The notes: generated from the sequence alone by a model not told the origin. A stretch of 64,000 nucleotides of DNA from SZUA-35 sp964351995 (GCA_964351995.1 CAYGQE010000021.1:1-64000), one strand, 5' to 3'. Counted from the first letter of the stretch, positions 43,565-51,588 are shown. Translations and numbers: made by a program.

Positions 43565-44725
43565 TCAGATGCTCAGATCTTCGAGGTTGTAGTCTCGGAC
43601 ATCGGCACGCGCCGCGTCATCCCAGGTGTAGGTGAGGCCTTCATCGGTATGCGGCCGGTATGCGAACGGGGTCTCCTCTGGGAAGCGCTGACGACGGGCA
43701 TCGATCCCGTAGCCGATGAGCCGTGCCCGACGACGAATGCGATCGGCGTCGTACACCGCTTTGGCGTTGTGGACACCGCCGGCCTCGACATCAAGCACCG
43801 AAGACCTCCGATGGAAACCGAAGTTGACGGTGACCCGCCAATCCGGGCTGGTGTTCGCAAACGAGCCGTGCACCGCCTGACGATTGGTGATCGCCACATC
43901 ACCAGGTCCGCACACGATCGGCACCGCTTCGGCGATCCGCTCTGACCCGGCAGCAGCAACCATCGCCGTGATGTCGGCGTGGCGGTCTTTGTGGGAGCCA
44001 GGAACGACCCACACCCCATTGGCTGGCGTCGAGCCGTAGAGCTGAGCCATGAAGTTGAAACCGTGAATCCCCTCGTCCCAATCGTCATGATCCCAATGGG
44101 TCACGCCGTCACGATGCCAAGCCACCGATGCCCCGAGCCCCGGCGCCTTCAAGAACAAGGCCTCGTTGAACGGCGCGAAGTCCTCGCCGTTGACCGCTGC
44201 TGCGACGGCGAGCAGATCGGGATGCCCGTACACCCGGAGGGCGGCCTCGGAATGCTGCAGCGTGCCGAGCATGAGATACACGACCTCATCGGGAGCGTCG
44301 TCGGCCGGTGTCGGCTCGTTCATCTTCACCGGGTGACGCCCGTTCGCTGCTTTGGTACCACCGCTCGGATCCGACAGCGGCTTCGCGAAATACACGCTCG
44401 GCCCCTTCAGGCCGGCCGTGATCGCCGGACGACCGTAAGCGTCGACGTCGCTTCCACGAGCCGCTGGCACCCGGTCCAGAATGTCGAGGACGTCGCGTTC
44501 GATGTCGGCCAGTTCCTCCGCGTCGAGAACACCCTCGAACACATAGAACCCGCAACGCCCGTACGCCTCGAGGATCTCGGGATGAACCCGACCCTCCTCA
44601 TCGAACCGGATGGGCCCGCGGTTCCCGAGGGCGTAGGCCTTCCGCCGCCCCTCTTCCAGAAACTCCTCCATGACCGAGGCCACGCCTTCGTCTGACTCAA
44701 GAGCTGGCTCGCGTGTATCTGACAT
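43565..44725 (-). CDS. Phytanoyl-CoA dioxygenase (PhyH)-like Fe(II)/2-oxoglutarate oxygenase
   Basis: ~386 residues. The ATG at 44725 (MSDTREPALE) follows GAAGGAAAG, and homology starts here although the frame is open upstream. The facial triad is visible as WHRDGVTHWD (His, Asp) and later AVHGSFANTSPDWRVTVNFGFHRR (distal His and 2-oxoglutarate Arg). PhyH-type enzymes hydroxylate acyl-CoAs or small substrates; many bacterial ones make natural products. It sits 201 bases upstream of the IlvD-type gene on the same strand, and the two may form a catabolic unit (inference). Confidence 0.88.
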   Translation of the reverse strand: MSDTREPALESDEGVASVMEEFLEEGRRKAYALGNRGPIRFDEEGRVHPEILEAYGRCGFYVFEGVLDAEELADIERDVLDILDRVPAARGSDVDAYGRPAITAGLKGPSVYFAKPLSDPSGGTKAANGRHPVKMNEPTPADDAPDEVVYLMLGTLQHSEAALRVYGHPDLLAVAAAVNGEDFAPFNEALFLKAPGLGASVAWHRDGVTHWDHDDWDEGIHGFNFMAQLYGSTPANGVWVVPGSHKDRHADITAMVAAAGSERIAEAVPIVCGPGDVAITNRQAVHGSFANTSPDWRVTVNFGFHRRSSVLDVEAGGVHNAKAVYDADRIRRRARLIGYGIDARRQRFPEETPFAYRPHTDEGLTYTWDDAARADVRDYNLEDLSI

Positions 44726-44992
44726 GCGCTTTCCTTCCGTTCGGGTCGCCTCAAGGTCGATGCGGCCTTCAGAAACGTACCTGACCGAGCGATTCGAGAA
44801 CAGCCAGTACGCAGTCCCGCAGCACCAACGGCACAGGACACGCCTCGACAACGCGGGGCGGAGGACCACGAAGCAGCGCAACAGCTCGGCCCTTTGCAAC
44901 CTCACAGAACACCGCACCCTCGAACTCGGTGGCCAAGGCTCTCCGCTCCGTGCCACGCTCAGGAGATAACATCCCTCGAGACTCGGGCTGCA

Positions 44993-45349
44993 TCAGCCGA
45001 ACCGTTGATCGCTGCGCCAGCCGAACGGATCTTCGAGTTGATTGCTGACCCGGCGAGGCACTCGGACTAGGACGGAAACGACAACATCAAAGCCGCAGGC
45101 AGCAACCAACGAGTTCGCTCCGTCGGCGAGGTCTTCACCGTCACGATTTTCACCGTTGCCCGCAGATCGATCCGCGAGAACCATGTTGGCGAGTTCGGCG
45201 AAGGGCGCCAGATCGCATGGAAACCAGCCGAGCCCGACGAACCAGCCGTCGGACATCTGTGGAGGTGGGAACTTGAACCCGTCGACTCTGCCAGCACTCG
45301 GGTGGTCCATACCTACGACTGGACCGATCTTCATGATGTCCGTCGCCAC
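44993..45349 (-). CDS. Hypothetical protein
   Basis: A 118-residue reading frame, MATDIMKIGPVVGMDHPSAG to FGWRSDQRFG. It is not recognised, and it is opposed by an overlapping plus-strand frame (45042-45596) that also lacks family resemblance, so either or neither may be real. Its composition (aromatic and hydrophobic clusters such as DGWFVGLGWFPCDLAPFAELANMVL) is more protein-like than the opposite frame. It is in the accessory segment with the dispersed repeats. Confidence 0.35.
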   Translation of the reverse strand: MATDIMKIGPVVGMDHPSAGRVDGFKFPPPQMSDGWFVGLGWFPCDLAPFAELANMVLADRSAGNGENRDGEDLADGANSLVAACGFDVVVSVLVRVPRRVSNQLEDPFGWRSDQRFG

Positions 45350-45724
45350 GAACGCGCCCGGCGGACCTCGTCTGACCGCCTTCTTGAATCAACTCGTCGA
45401 CTGGCAGCCCTCGCTGAGAATCCACAACAACAATCGTTATGACCAGCAGTCAGCTGAGTTCATGGATGCCGAACGACCTTCGGCGCGGCCGTCGGCTACT
45501 GCCGTCATCCGAGCCGTGACTGGCGCTGGATCGAAAGCCGGGGGCTTCGGAAGTGCGCTTGCTCAGCGACGACCGCCCGATATCAGCAGCGCATAATCAC
45601 GCCCGCCGACCATCACAGGGTGTGCGATAACGGCCCGAGTCGCACGCTGCATATTCCCGTCGCGAATGGCGGCGTTGGTCGGAAACGAGATGAGCAGGGT
45701 CGCATGCTGTGTCATCATCACGCG
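45350..45724. other. Intergenic stretch with two copies of the dispersed palindromic repeat
   Basis: No convincing gene. Holds one repeat copy at 45574-45601 (ends GCGCATAATCACG) and another at 45621-45659 (starts GTGTGCGATAACGGCCC), separated by about 18 bases, exactly the distance seen between the copies at 50768-50783 and 50801-50840. This makes a composite two-part element. Confidence 0.6.
45621..45659 (+). repeat. Dispersed repeat, copy C (with partner copy H at 45574-45601)
   Basis: GTGTGCGATAACGGCCC followed by a GC-rich centre and GCATATTCCCG. All copies share a GGCCC start, a GC-rich near-palindromic centre and an end close to GCA-x-AATCACGG, always in the same orientation. Confidence 0.6.
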
Positions 45725-46102
45725 ATGAACCTTGAGTGGGAGCAGGTGGTCGTTGCGGCGCTCGATCCGGAGAGTCTCGGTCGATGGTGGAGCGAGGCGC
45801 TCAAGTGGACCATCGTCAACGACGACCCGAACGAGTTCGAGATCCAGTCACAACCAGATCGGCTTCCCGGAATTCTCTTTTTGCAGACCCGAGAGCCGAA
45901 GCGATTCAAGAATCACCTTCATCTCGACTTCCGTCCGAAGGATCAAGAGGCCGAGGTTGAGCGGCTCATCGCACTCGGCGCATCTCGCCTCGACGTTGGG
46001 CAGGGAGACGTCTCGTGGGTCGTGTTGGCTGATCCGGAGGGCAACGAGTTCTGCGTGCTCCAGGAACGCCAAACCGAGACGACCGATAACGCGCACTCGT
46101 AA
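45725..46102 (+). CDS. VOC-family (glyoxalase-like) protein
   Basis: The 125-residue protein starts at ATG 45725 (MNLEWEQVVVAALDPES). It has the single-domain VOC/PF18029 pattern: LGRWWSEALKWTIVNDD, ILFLQTREPKRFKNHLHLDF (metal His) and WVVLADPEGNEFCVLQE (metal Glu). VOC proteins bind a metal and act as isomerases, dioxygenases or drug-binding resistance proteins. The function is not assignable. It is flanked by repeat copies on both sides, like a gene cassette. Confidence 0.85.
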   Translation: MNLEWEQVVVAALDPESLGRWWSEALKWTIVNDDPNEFEIQSQPDRLPGILFLQTREPKRFKNHLHLDFRPKDQEAEVERLIALGASRLDVGQGDVSWVVLADPEGNEFCVLQERQTETTDNAHS

Positions 46103-46130
46103 CCACGACGACCGGTTCGCAGCACCCGCA

Positions 46131-46165
46131 CAGAACGGCCCCGGTGCGGCGCCGCATAGTCCCGG
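46131..46165 (+). repeat. Dispersed repeat, copy A
   Basis: AACGGCCCCGGTGCGGC then GCCGCATAGTCCCGGA, containing the perfect 12-bp palindrome TGCGGCGCCGCA. Nearly identical to copy B at 50801-50840. It starts about 30 bases after the VOC stop. Confidence 0.7.
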
Positions 46166-46290
46166 ACGCTGTTGACCAGAATCGCCGGAAGCGCGGCGCG
46201 AGTCGGCCACATCAATCCGGCGATTTCTGAGCGGGCGCTCGGCAGCCCCGAGACTCAGCCGGGCCGGCCAAGTGCCGTCGCGGTGAGCTG

Positions 46291-46809
46291 TTAGACGCTC
46301 GGGTCGAGATGTTCTTCGAGGTCGAGTAGATGGTGATGTACTTCGTGCGCGAACCGGTGGGCGAGCATCAACGTGGTCCGTTCGTCACCGTCACTGCCGA
46401 TCCCAACCCGGGACCACTTGCCGGAGTCGAGTCCTGTCAGGATCCCTTGGACGACGCTTGCACGCTCCTCGAACTGAGCCAGTACCGCCGTGGGATCTTC
46501 GTTCCGGTAGGCGCGAGACTCGGCTAGCTCTGCGAATCGGGTGCTGACGTGAAGAACAGGGCGATGCTCGGTCAGGACCCGGTTGATTCGGTCGCCGAAG
46601 AAGCTGGCCACGTCGCGCATGTGGGCCAGATACTCCAATGGAGACCAGACATCGTCGTTCGGGCGGCCTCGCATTGCTTCGATGCCTTGCTCCCGCTTAG
46701 TCGTTTCTGAGACAAGTCCTCGATAGCGAGGAAGGCGAGCAGCGATGTAGGGCGGCACGTCGTCGGCCGACATTTGCCAATCGAATCCGCAGCTGGTGCA
46801 TCGGCTCAC
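46291..46809 (-). CDS. DinB-family protein with N-terminal zinc-ribbon
   Basis: The 172-residue protein begins MSRCTSCGFDW (a CxxC that suggests one zinc ribbon half), followed by a DinB/DfsB-like four-helix bundle: DVWSPLEYLAHMRDVASFFGDRI and MLAHRFAHEVHHHLLDLEEHL. The paired His near the start and end are the usual metal ligands of DinB proteins, which often serve thiol transferases. It ends at a GTCTAAC (minus strand) that resembles an integron core site, but no matching partner was found. Confidence 0.8.
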   Translation of the reverse strand: MSRCTSCGFDWQMSADDVPPYIAARLPRYRGLVSETTKREQGIEAMRGRPNDDVWSPLEYLAHMRDVASFFGDRINRVLTEHRPVLHVSTRFAELAESRAYRNEDPTAVLAQFEERASVVQGILTGLDSGKWSRVGIGSDGDERTTLMLAHRFAHEVHHHLLDLEEHLDPSV

Positions 46810-46892
46810 GCATCGAATCTAGCGCTGGCGGCGAGGTACGGTGCTGCCAATCAAAGGCCCGCCATCAAGCAGTCCGATCTACGATCAGGCAG

Positions 46893-47342
46893 GTGACATA
46901 CGCCCTGCAACAACACGTCGCCCGGGCGTGCCCGGATCTCACCGACCTGGAGGATCTGGCCGCTGCCGAGCGCCATTCGTTGGTCGCCCGGACGAGGCAG
47001 GAATGGGACGCCGGGGTGAATCGCTTCGACCAACCAGGCGAAGTCTTCTACCTTGCTGTGGATCAGGGCCAAGTCATCGGTATGTGCGGGCTGAATCGCG
47101 ATCCCTACGTCGAGGATCCAGCGGTTGGACGTCTTCGCCACCTCTACGTGCACCCAGACCATCGGCGAAGCGGGATCGCGGCCGGGCTCGTTGCCGCATG
47201 CCTCGCGTCGGCCATTACAAGTTTCGAGCGGGTGCGACTGCGGACCTCGAACCCAGCGGCAGACGCCCTTTACCGATCTCTCGGGTTCGTCTGCGTCGAT
47301 GAACCTACAGCGACTCATGAGATGTGCCCGAACCGGCGATGA
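46893..47342 (+). CDS. GNAT-family N-acetyltransferase
   Basis: The 149-residue protein starts at GTG 46893. It has the GNAT fold with the acetyl-CoA motif A, RHLYVHPDHRRSGIAAGLVAACLASA, and motif B end VRLRTSNPAADALYRSLGFVCVDE. The substrate is unknown. It is divergent from the DinB gene and followed by a repeat copy at 47434-47464. Confidence 0.88.
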   Translation: MTYALQQHVARACPDLTDLEDLAAAERHSLVARTRQEWDAGVNRFDQPGEVFYLAVDQGQVIGMCGLNRDPYVEDPAVGRLRHLYVHPDHRRSGIAAGLVAACLASAITSFERVRLRTSNPAADALYRSLGFVCVDEPTATHEMCPNRR

Positions 47343-47433
47343 GCTGCAGGTCGTGCTTGCAGATCGTCATGGTCGACGTGCTCGACAACGAGACGCGGAA
47401 TCCCTCACTGAACCAAGGTTGAGGCGCCGCCGT

Positions 47434-47464
47434 TCGGCCCCATTGAGGTGTCACAATTTCCCGG
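47434..47464 (+). repeat. Dispersed repeat, copy E
   Basis: TTCGGCCCCATTGAGGTG then TCACAATTTCCCGG. It is shorter and more diverged than copies A and B but follows the same GGCCC ... AATnnCGG plan. A related fragment, GCGCCGGTGTCGCATAGC, follows at 47479-47496. Confidence 0.5.
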
Positions 47465-47502
47465 GGATGTCGCGGCGGCGCCGGTGTCGCATAGCCCCTT
47501 CG

Positions 47503-48012
47503 CTACCTGGGGCCCGAGGCTTCGACTCCGAGCCACGGCGCCGGATCAACGAACCGGAGGAATCCGGACCGAAGCGTTGAGACGCGATCGCCCCACTCCG
47601 CAGGCAAGAGTCGGACGTCTCCGTCCTGAGGGTTGAGCAACGCGAAAGGATCGTCGTCGGCGTACTGGGGGTAGACGTGACAATGGATGTGCGGCATGCG
47701 GAAGCCCATCATGAGGTTGGCGAGCTTCACCGGCTTGAGTACGTCGCTGATGGCCTCGCCGATGCCGGCGACGTCAGCGAAGAAGCCGTTCCTCTCCACA
47801 GGTGTCAGATGGTGGATCTCCGGAACGTGCCGCTTCGCAACGACAACGGCGTAACCAGCCTGAGTCTGGTTGATGCAGAGGCGGACGTAGCTGCTCGACG
47901 TCTCGACGATCAGATCTCCAAACGGGTTCGTCTCGAGGTGGGCATCGCGACACATCCCACAGTCCTCACCGCCCCACATTCGCTGCCATTCGGCTTCAGG
48001 CCACCAGGTCAT
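47503..48012 (-). CDS. HIT-family protein
   Basis: The 169-residue protein has the HIT motif HIHCHVYPQY with the HxHxH arrangement for phosphate transfer, and a preceding NLMMGFRMPHIH. HIT proteins hydrolyse or transfer nucleotidyl groups on dinucleoside polyphosphates or nucleotide conjugates. An N-terminal MTWWPEAEWQRMWGG and a Cys pair (CGMCRD) suggest a structural zinc. It lies in the accessory segment between repeat copies E and F. Confidence 0.87.
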   Translation of the reverse strand: MTWWPEAEWQRMWGGEDCGMCRDAHLETNPFGDLIVETSSSYVRLCINQTQAGYAVVVAKRHVPEIHHLTPVERNGFFADVAGIGEAISDVLKPVKLANLMMGFRMPHIHCHVYPQYADDDPFALLNPQDGDVRLLPAEWGDRVSTLRSGFLRFVDPAPWLGVEASGPR

Positions 48013-48073
48013 GCAGCCGAGCTTTGCACAAGACCCAGCAAACAGAGACTGAGGGCTACACCGGCTGGCCAGT

Positions 48074-48520
48074 TCACTCCTCTAGCGAGAGCGACACCGA
48101 CCCTGCATTGGGGTTGTTGGTGGTAGGCAGGTCGATGTCGACGCGCGTGGAAGGCCCGGGATGGCGGTGGAGAGATTGGAACAATGCTGACCCGCTGGCG
48201 TCGTGAGCGGTTCGCACCACCTGCAATACCGCCGACCCGCCTGACAGCCCGATCAATTCTTCATCACGGTTGTTTGAGAGCACAGCCTCGACGAACTGAT
48301 CGAACGGTCCCAAGTCGTAGCCGAGTTCGTGAAGTACCAGCGCCGGAGGTCGGGAGATCGCCAGGTCGGCGTCGACTGTCCGGCTGACTCTCGGTGGGAA
48401 CCAGGTCTCTGATCGGTGGACAACCGCACCGTCGATCTTGGAGACCCGCTCGATCATGAGAAGATCGCACGAACACGGTCGACCCCGCAGCACCGCCTCA
48501 GCCCGCAACATAACGACCAC
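48074..48520 (-). CDS. UTRA-domain protein, headless remnant of a GntR regulator
   Basis: The 148-residue frame matches only the ligand-binding UTRA domain of HutC-type GntR regulators: MIERVSKIDGAVVHRSETWFPP, ISRPPALVLHELGYDLGPFDQFVEAVL, LIGLSGGSAVLQVVRTAHDASG. No helix-turn-helix is present upstream: the frame starts at the domain and the upstream intergenic space is a repeat copy (48557-48587). It may be a truncated gene carried on the accessory stretch. It is 61 bases downstream of the HIT start. Confidence 0.7.
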   Translation of the reverse strand: MVVMLRAEAVLRGRPCSCDLLMIERVSKIDGAVVHRSETWFPPRVSRTVDADLAISRPPALVLHELGYDLGPFDQFVEAVLSNNRDEELIGLSGGSAVLQVVRTAHDASGSALFQSLHRHPGPSTRVDIDLPTTNNPNAGSVSLSLEE

Positions 48521-48556
48521 ACGTAATCACGGTCAGCGGACAGTTCCTGCCGCACA

Positions 48557-48587
48557 CTTCGGCCCTTCCGTGACGTCACAGAATCAC
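48557..48587 (+). repeat. Dispersed repeat, copy F
   Basis: TTCGGCCCTTCC, then GTGACGTCAC (a 10-bp palindrome), then AGAATCACG. The centre differs from copy A but is also palindromic, suggesting the pairing rather than the sequence is conserved. Confidence 0.6.
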
Positions 48588-48596
48588 GCGTGAGGT

Positions 48597-48983
48597 TCAG
48601 CCTTGCTGAGTTAGCTCGACGATGTTGCCATCTGGATCGGCATATCTCGCTGATCGACCCCATGGCTGCTGCTTGGGTTCATGAAGGACCGCAACACCAG
48701 CGTCTGAGGCCCTCCTGTGAGCGTGGTCAAGGTCGCGAACCCGGAAAGCGATCTGAGCTCCGGTGGTGGTGGACCCATCCTTTGACTCGTAGAGCGCAAA
48801 GTGGATGAACGCGCCGTCGGTCCACGATGTTGCAGCATGGCGGCCACTCGTCCACGGGTCGTCTCCATGGTGGTCCTCGAGGTGGAGATCGAGCCCGAAG
48901 GCGTCGCGGTACATCGAGATCGATCTATCAAGTTCGGCGACGGTGAAAACCACGGTTACTAGGCGGCCGACGCTTGGATCCAT
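48597..48983 (-). CDS. VOC-family (glyoxalase/bleomycin-resistance-like) protein
   Basis: The 128-residue protein has VTVVFTVAELDRSISMYRDAFGLDLH at the start, DGAFIHFALYESKDG (metal His), and HEPKQQPWGRSARYADPDGNIVELTQ at the end (metal Glu). It is a single VOC domain, with no clear substrate. It lies between repeat copies F and D. Confidence 0.87.
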   Translation of the reverse strand: MDPSVGRLVTVVFTVAELDRSISMYRDAFGLDLHLEDHHGDDPWTSGRHAATSWTDGAFIHFALYESKDGSTTTGAQIAFRVRDLDHAHRRASDAGVAVLHEPKQQPWGRSARYADPDGNIVELTQQG

Positions 48984-49081
48984 CTAACCACTCTGCCACA
49001 GAGCCAACCCTTCCGACCCGAGGCGGCGCCACTCGATAACACCCGCCCAGATTCACGCTGCGTACGCCGAGACCGTCGCCC

Positions 49082-49113
49082 GGTATCGGCCCTATGTGAC
49101 GCCGCAATTTCAC
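49082..49113 (+). repeat. Dispersed repeat, copy D
   Basis: GGTATCGGCCCTATGTGACG then CCGCAATTTCACGG. A related half-copy precedes it at 49034-49060 (GATAACACCCGCCCAGATT), repeating the two-part arrangement of the other loci. It lies between the VOC gene and the lipoprotein gene. Confidence 0.55.
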
Positions 49114-49229
49114 GGCCGTGTTGACGCCACTGTTGCCGTCACAGAAGCGTTGAGTAGCGCTGGCAGCCGATGTCGAGATCTTCGGTGAACTCGCGAGCCG
49201 AATCGGTCTCCGTTGTGCGATTCTGTGGG

Positions 49230-50666
49230 ATGCGCCAACTTGCAGTGATCGTGGCTGTCGGGTTGATCGCTGCGAGCTGCACCGCTTCGTCTTCGTCCAC
49301 AAGCGACGGGGTCTCGACGACGCCTTCGGTAGCGACATCAACCAGCACCGCTCAATTCCCAACGATCGCAAGTCCGGCCGATCTCGATCTGGTCAGGCGT
49401 GAACTGTTGGAGATGGCAGAGGAGGACCAGGAAGAACGCTCCCACTTCGGCGAGACCGATGCCGCTCCCTGGCAGGATGAGAAGCGAACTGCTCGTTTGA
49501 TGGAGATCATCGAACTCTACGGGTGGCCATCGCCTGGCTTGGTCGGTGACGAAGCGTCGTCTGCGGCTTGGCTGATCGCCCAACACTCCGACGCGGACCC
49601 CGAATTCCAGCAGCGAGTGCTTGAAATGCTGGAGGCCTCCGTTGAGGACTACCCGGGCAAGGCCGAGAACATCGCTCTCCTGACTGACCGGGTGGCGGCC
49701 AACACCAACCAACGTCAACGCTTCGGGTCCCAGATCGGTTGCCTGAACGGCGATCCCATCCCGCGACCAGACCTCGCAGACCCTGACCAGGTCGACCAAC
49801 TCCGCACCGACGCTGGGCTCGAACCACTCCACGTCTACCTTGCCCGCTTCGACGAACACTGCACCGATCTTGCCCGCCTGCCCATCGACGCTGGCTGCCA
49901 ACCAGTCAGTGGTGTGGAAGCGCTCTTCTCTCGCAATACCGCCGTTTTGGTCGGTGAGCTTCACGGAACTGTCGAGAGTCCGGCCTTCGTAGCAGCGCTC
50001 ACCTGTACCGCAGTGAGCTACGGGTACGAGGTGAATGTCGGCCTCGAGATACCAGACGATGAAACCCAAGTGGTCGAGACTTTCCTCGCTTCCGACGGAG
50101 GTCCGCGAGCCCGAGCAGCGTTGCTGGCAGGCCAGTTCTGGGACACCGAGTTCCCGGACGGCCGCCAGAGCACAGCAATGCTCGACCTGCTCGACGACCT
50201 CCGCCAGCTCAAGTTGAACGGAGCGGAACTGAGCGTGGTGCTCCTCGACGCTGCAGGCGCAGCGGACCGTGACACAGCGATGGCGCAACGGCTTCTCGCA
50301 GCCATGGCCGCAACGCCGGAAGCCTTCGCGATCACCCTCACCGGGAATCTTCACAGCCGGAACGTTCGCGGCGTGAGCTTCGACGCCGACTACGAGCCAA
50401 TGGGATTCCTCGTCTCTGAAGCACTCCCGGCAGGCGCAGTACTCACCGTGGATGTGCAGTATTCCGGTGGTTCCGCATGGACGTGTTCGGAGAACGGGAC
50501 CTGTGGTCCGAACACCTTCGGAGGCAACATCCCGGGCCTCGATCCAGATGCTGCCCCCGCACCGGCAGTCGCAATTGATTCAGAAGGCAACGCAGACGGC
50601 CATGACGGGCACTACTACGTAGGGGAACTCTCACCAGCTGGCCCAGCGGCAGATCAGGCCGACTGA
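49230..50666 (+). CDS. Two-domain lipoprotein: DUF6624-like plus ChaN/haem-uptake-like domain
   Basis: 478 residues from ATG 49230 (the frame is open 20 codons upstream). A signal with a lipobox, VAVGLIAASC (residues ~8-17), and a Ser/Thr linker make it an exported lipoprotein. Residues ~50-200 (RRELLEMAEEDQEERSHFGE, IIELYGWPSPGLVGDEASSAAWLIAQH, ALLTDRVAANTNQRQRFGSQIG) fit DUF6624. Residues ~240-440 (VLVGELHGTVESPAFVAAL, GLEIPDDETQVVETFL, LTGNLHSRNVRG) fit the ChaN-like haem-binding or erythromycin-esterase-like fold. The fusion of these two is unusual in my experience; function unknown. Confidence 0.65.
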   Translation: MRQLAVIVAVGLIAASCTASSSSTSDGVSTTPSVATSTSTAQFPTIASPADLDLVRRELLEMAEEDQEERSHFGETDAAPWQDEKRTARLMEIIELYGWPSPGLVGDEASSAAWLIAQHSDADPEFQQRVLEMLEASVEDYPGKAENIALLTDRVAANTNQRQRFGSQIGCLNGDPIPRPDLADPDQVDQLRTDAGLEPLHVYLARFDEHCTDLARLPIDAGCQPVSGVEALFSRNTAVLVGELHGTVESPAFVAALTCTAVSYGYEVNVGLEIPDDETQVVETFLASDGGPRARAALLAGQFWDTEFPDGRQSTAMLDLLDDLRQLKLNGAELSVVLLDAAGAADRDTAMAQRLLAAMAATPEAFAITLTGNLHSRNVRGVSFDADYEPMGFLVSEALPAGAVLTVDVQYSGGSAWTCSENGTCGPNTFGGNIPGLDPDAAPAPAVAIDSEGNADGHDGHYYVGELSPAGPAADQAD

Positions 50667-50716
50667 TCAATTCGACATCTCGACGAAGAACCACGGCGAA
50701 TGCCGAAACCCCGCCA

Positions 50717-50783
50717 CCCGGTATCGGCCCCCGATTCCCAGCCAGCTGGCCATAGCGCCACATATCGGCACACAGAATCACGA
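50717..50783 (+). repeat. Dispersed repeat, copy G (with internal insertion)
   Basis: Begins CCCGGTATCGGCCCCCGATT and ends ATCGGCACACAGAATCACG, with about 30 extra bases between. It pairs with copy B 18 bases later as copy H pairs with C. Shared ends point to one composite element. Confidence 0.5.
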
Positions 50784-50800
50784 GCGCCAGCCAAGATGAG

Positions 50801-50840
50801 GTGTGCGACAACGGCCCCGATGCGGCACCGCAGAATCACG
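50801..50840 (+). repeat. Dispersed repeat, copy B
   Basis: GTGTGCGACAACGGCCCC then GATGCGGCACCGCAGAATCACG. It matches copy C at its first 17 bases and copy A for most of its length. It is 27 bases before the ICMT-like gene stop. Confidence 0.65.
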
Positions 50841-50866
50841 GAGCGGTTGTGCCGTGGCCGCGATCG

Positions 50867-51472
50867 CTACCAGATCCGGGGCACGAGGCGCTTGGTCCGA
50901 TTGCGGTAATCGGTGTAGCTGGAACCAAGCGCATCGATGAGCATGTCTTCCTCGACCTTGATTCGGTGGGCAAGTGCCCAGGTTGGCAGCAGCGCGAGTC
51001 CGAGGCTCGCCCAGTTTCCAAGCACTGCTCCGATCCCAGCGAACGCGGCGATCGTTGCGCTGTACAACGGGTGGCGAATCAGCCGGTAGGGACCGGTGTC
51101 GATGAGTTCATGGTCGGCGTGGACCGTGAGCGAGTCTCGGTGGAACCGCCCGAGGTGACAACGAGCGAACCAACTGAGCGCGCCAGATCCGCACAGCAGG
51201 GCCAGTCCCGTCGCGAACGATGTGCGCCTTGCCTGGATCAGGCCCGACGGCAGCGCTCGTGACGCTGCAGTCCCGCCGACGATGGCAGCCGTTGCCGCCG
51301 CGTCAACGAGATGGCTCGTGGAGGTGTCGATCACCCTCTCGGTCGAAGTCGCCTTGTTCGCCGCTGCTCGTGATGCTGTGCGAGATGTGCCAAGTTCGAT
51401 GGACAACAACCAGCCGAGGGCGACGATCGCTGACATCGCAGCTTGTTGGTTGCTCCAGATGATTGGGCGCAC
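50867..51472 (-). CDS. Isoprenylcysteine carboxyl methyltransferase-like membrane protein
   Basis: The 201-residue protein has four to five membrane segments. The C-terminal block is DTGPYRLIRHPLYSATI, then RIKVEEDMLIDALGSSYTDYRNRTKRLVPRIW, which is the ICMT/PEMT-type SAM-binding signature (GPY.L.RHP.Y ... EE..L....Y..Y). Bacterial members methylate unknown lipid or protein substrates. It forms the right-hand end of the repeat-punctuated segment. Confidence 0.85.
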   Translation of the reverse strand: MRPIIWSNQQAAMSAIVALGWLLSIELGTSRTASRAAANKATSTERVIDTSTSHLVDAAATAAIVGGTAASRALPSGLIQARRTSFATGLALLCGSGALSWFARCHLGRFHRDSLTVHADHELIDTGPYRLIRHPLYSATIAAFAGIGAVLGNWASLGLALLPTWALAHRIKVEEDMLIDALGSSYTDYRNRTKRLVPRIW

Positions 51473-51588
51473 AGGTCCGAAGCTACATCAACAGCGCACA
51501 GTGACCGGAAGCACTCGGTATCGAGCAACGGTTCACATCGAACGCGTGAGGTTCGACCCGGCACAGCCGCGGCAACAGGTCTGTGTTG

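Noticed and set aside
45042..45596. A 184-residue plus-strand hypothetical gene
   Set aside because: Low-complexity, Ser/Thr/Arg-rich, and opposed by a slightly better minus-strand frame; neither is certain.
46280..46300. GTTAGAC as an integron attC core site
   Set aside because: The 7-base core is present, but no matching inverted partner site at the right distance was found, and the repeat family elsewhere lacks the core, so a true attC is not supported.
45574..50840. Calling the repeat-punctuated region an integron
   Set aside because: No integrase gene or clear attC is visible in the window, and genes lie in both orientations; kept only as a cassette-like region.
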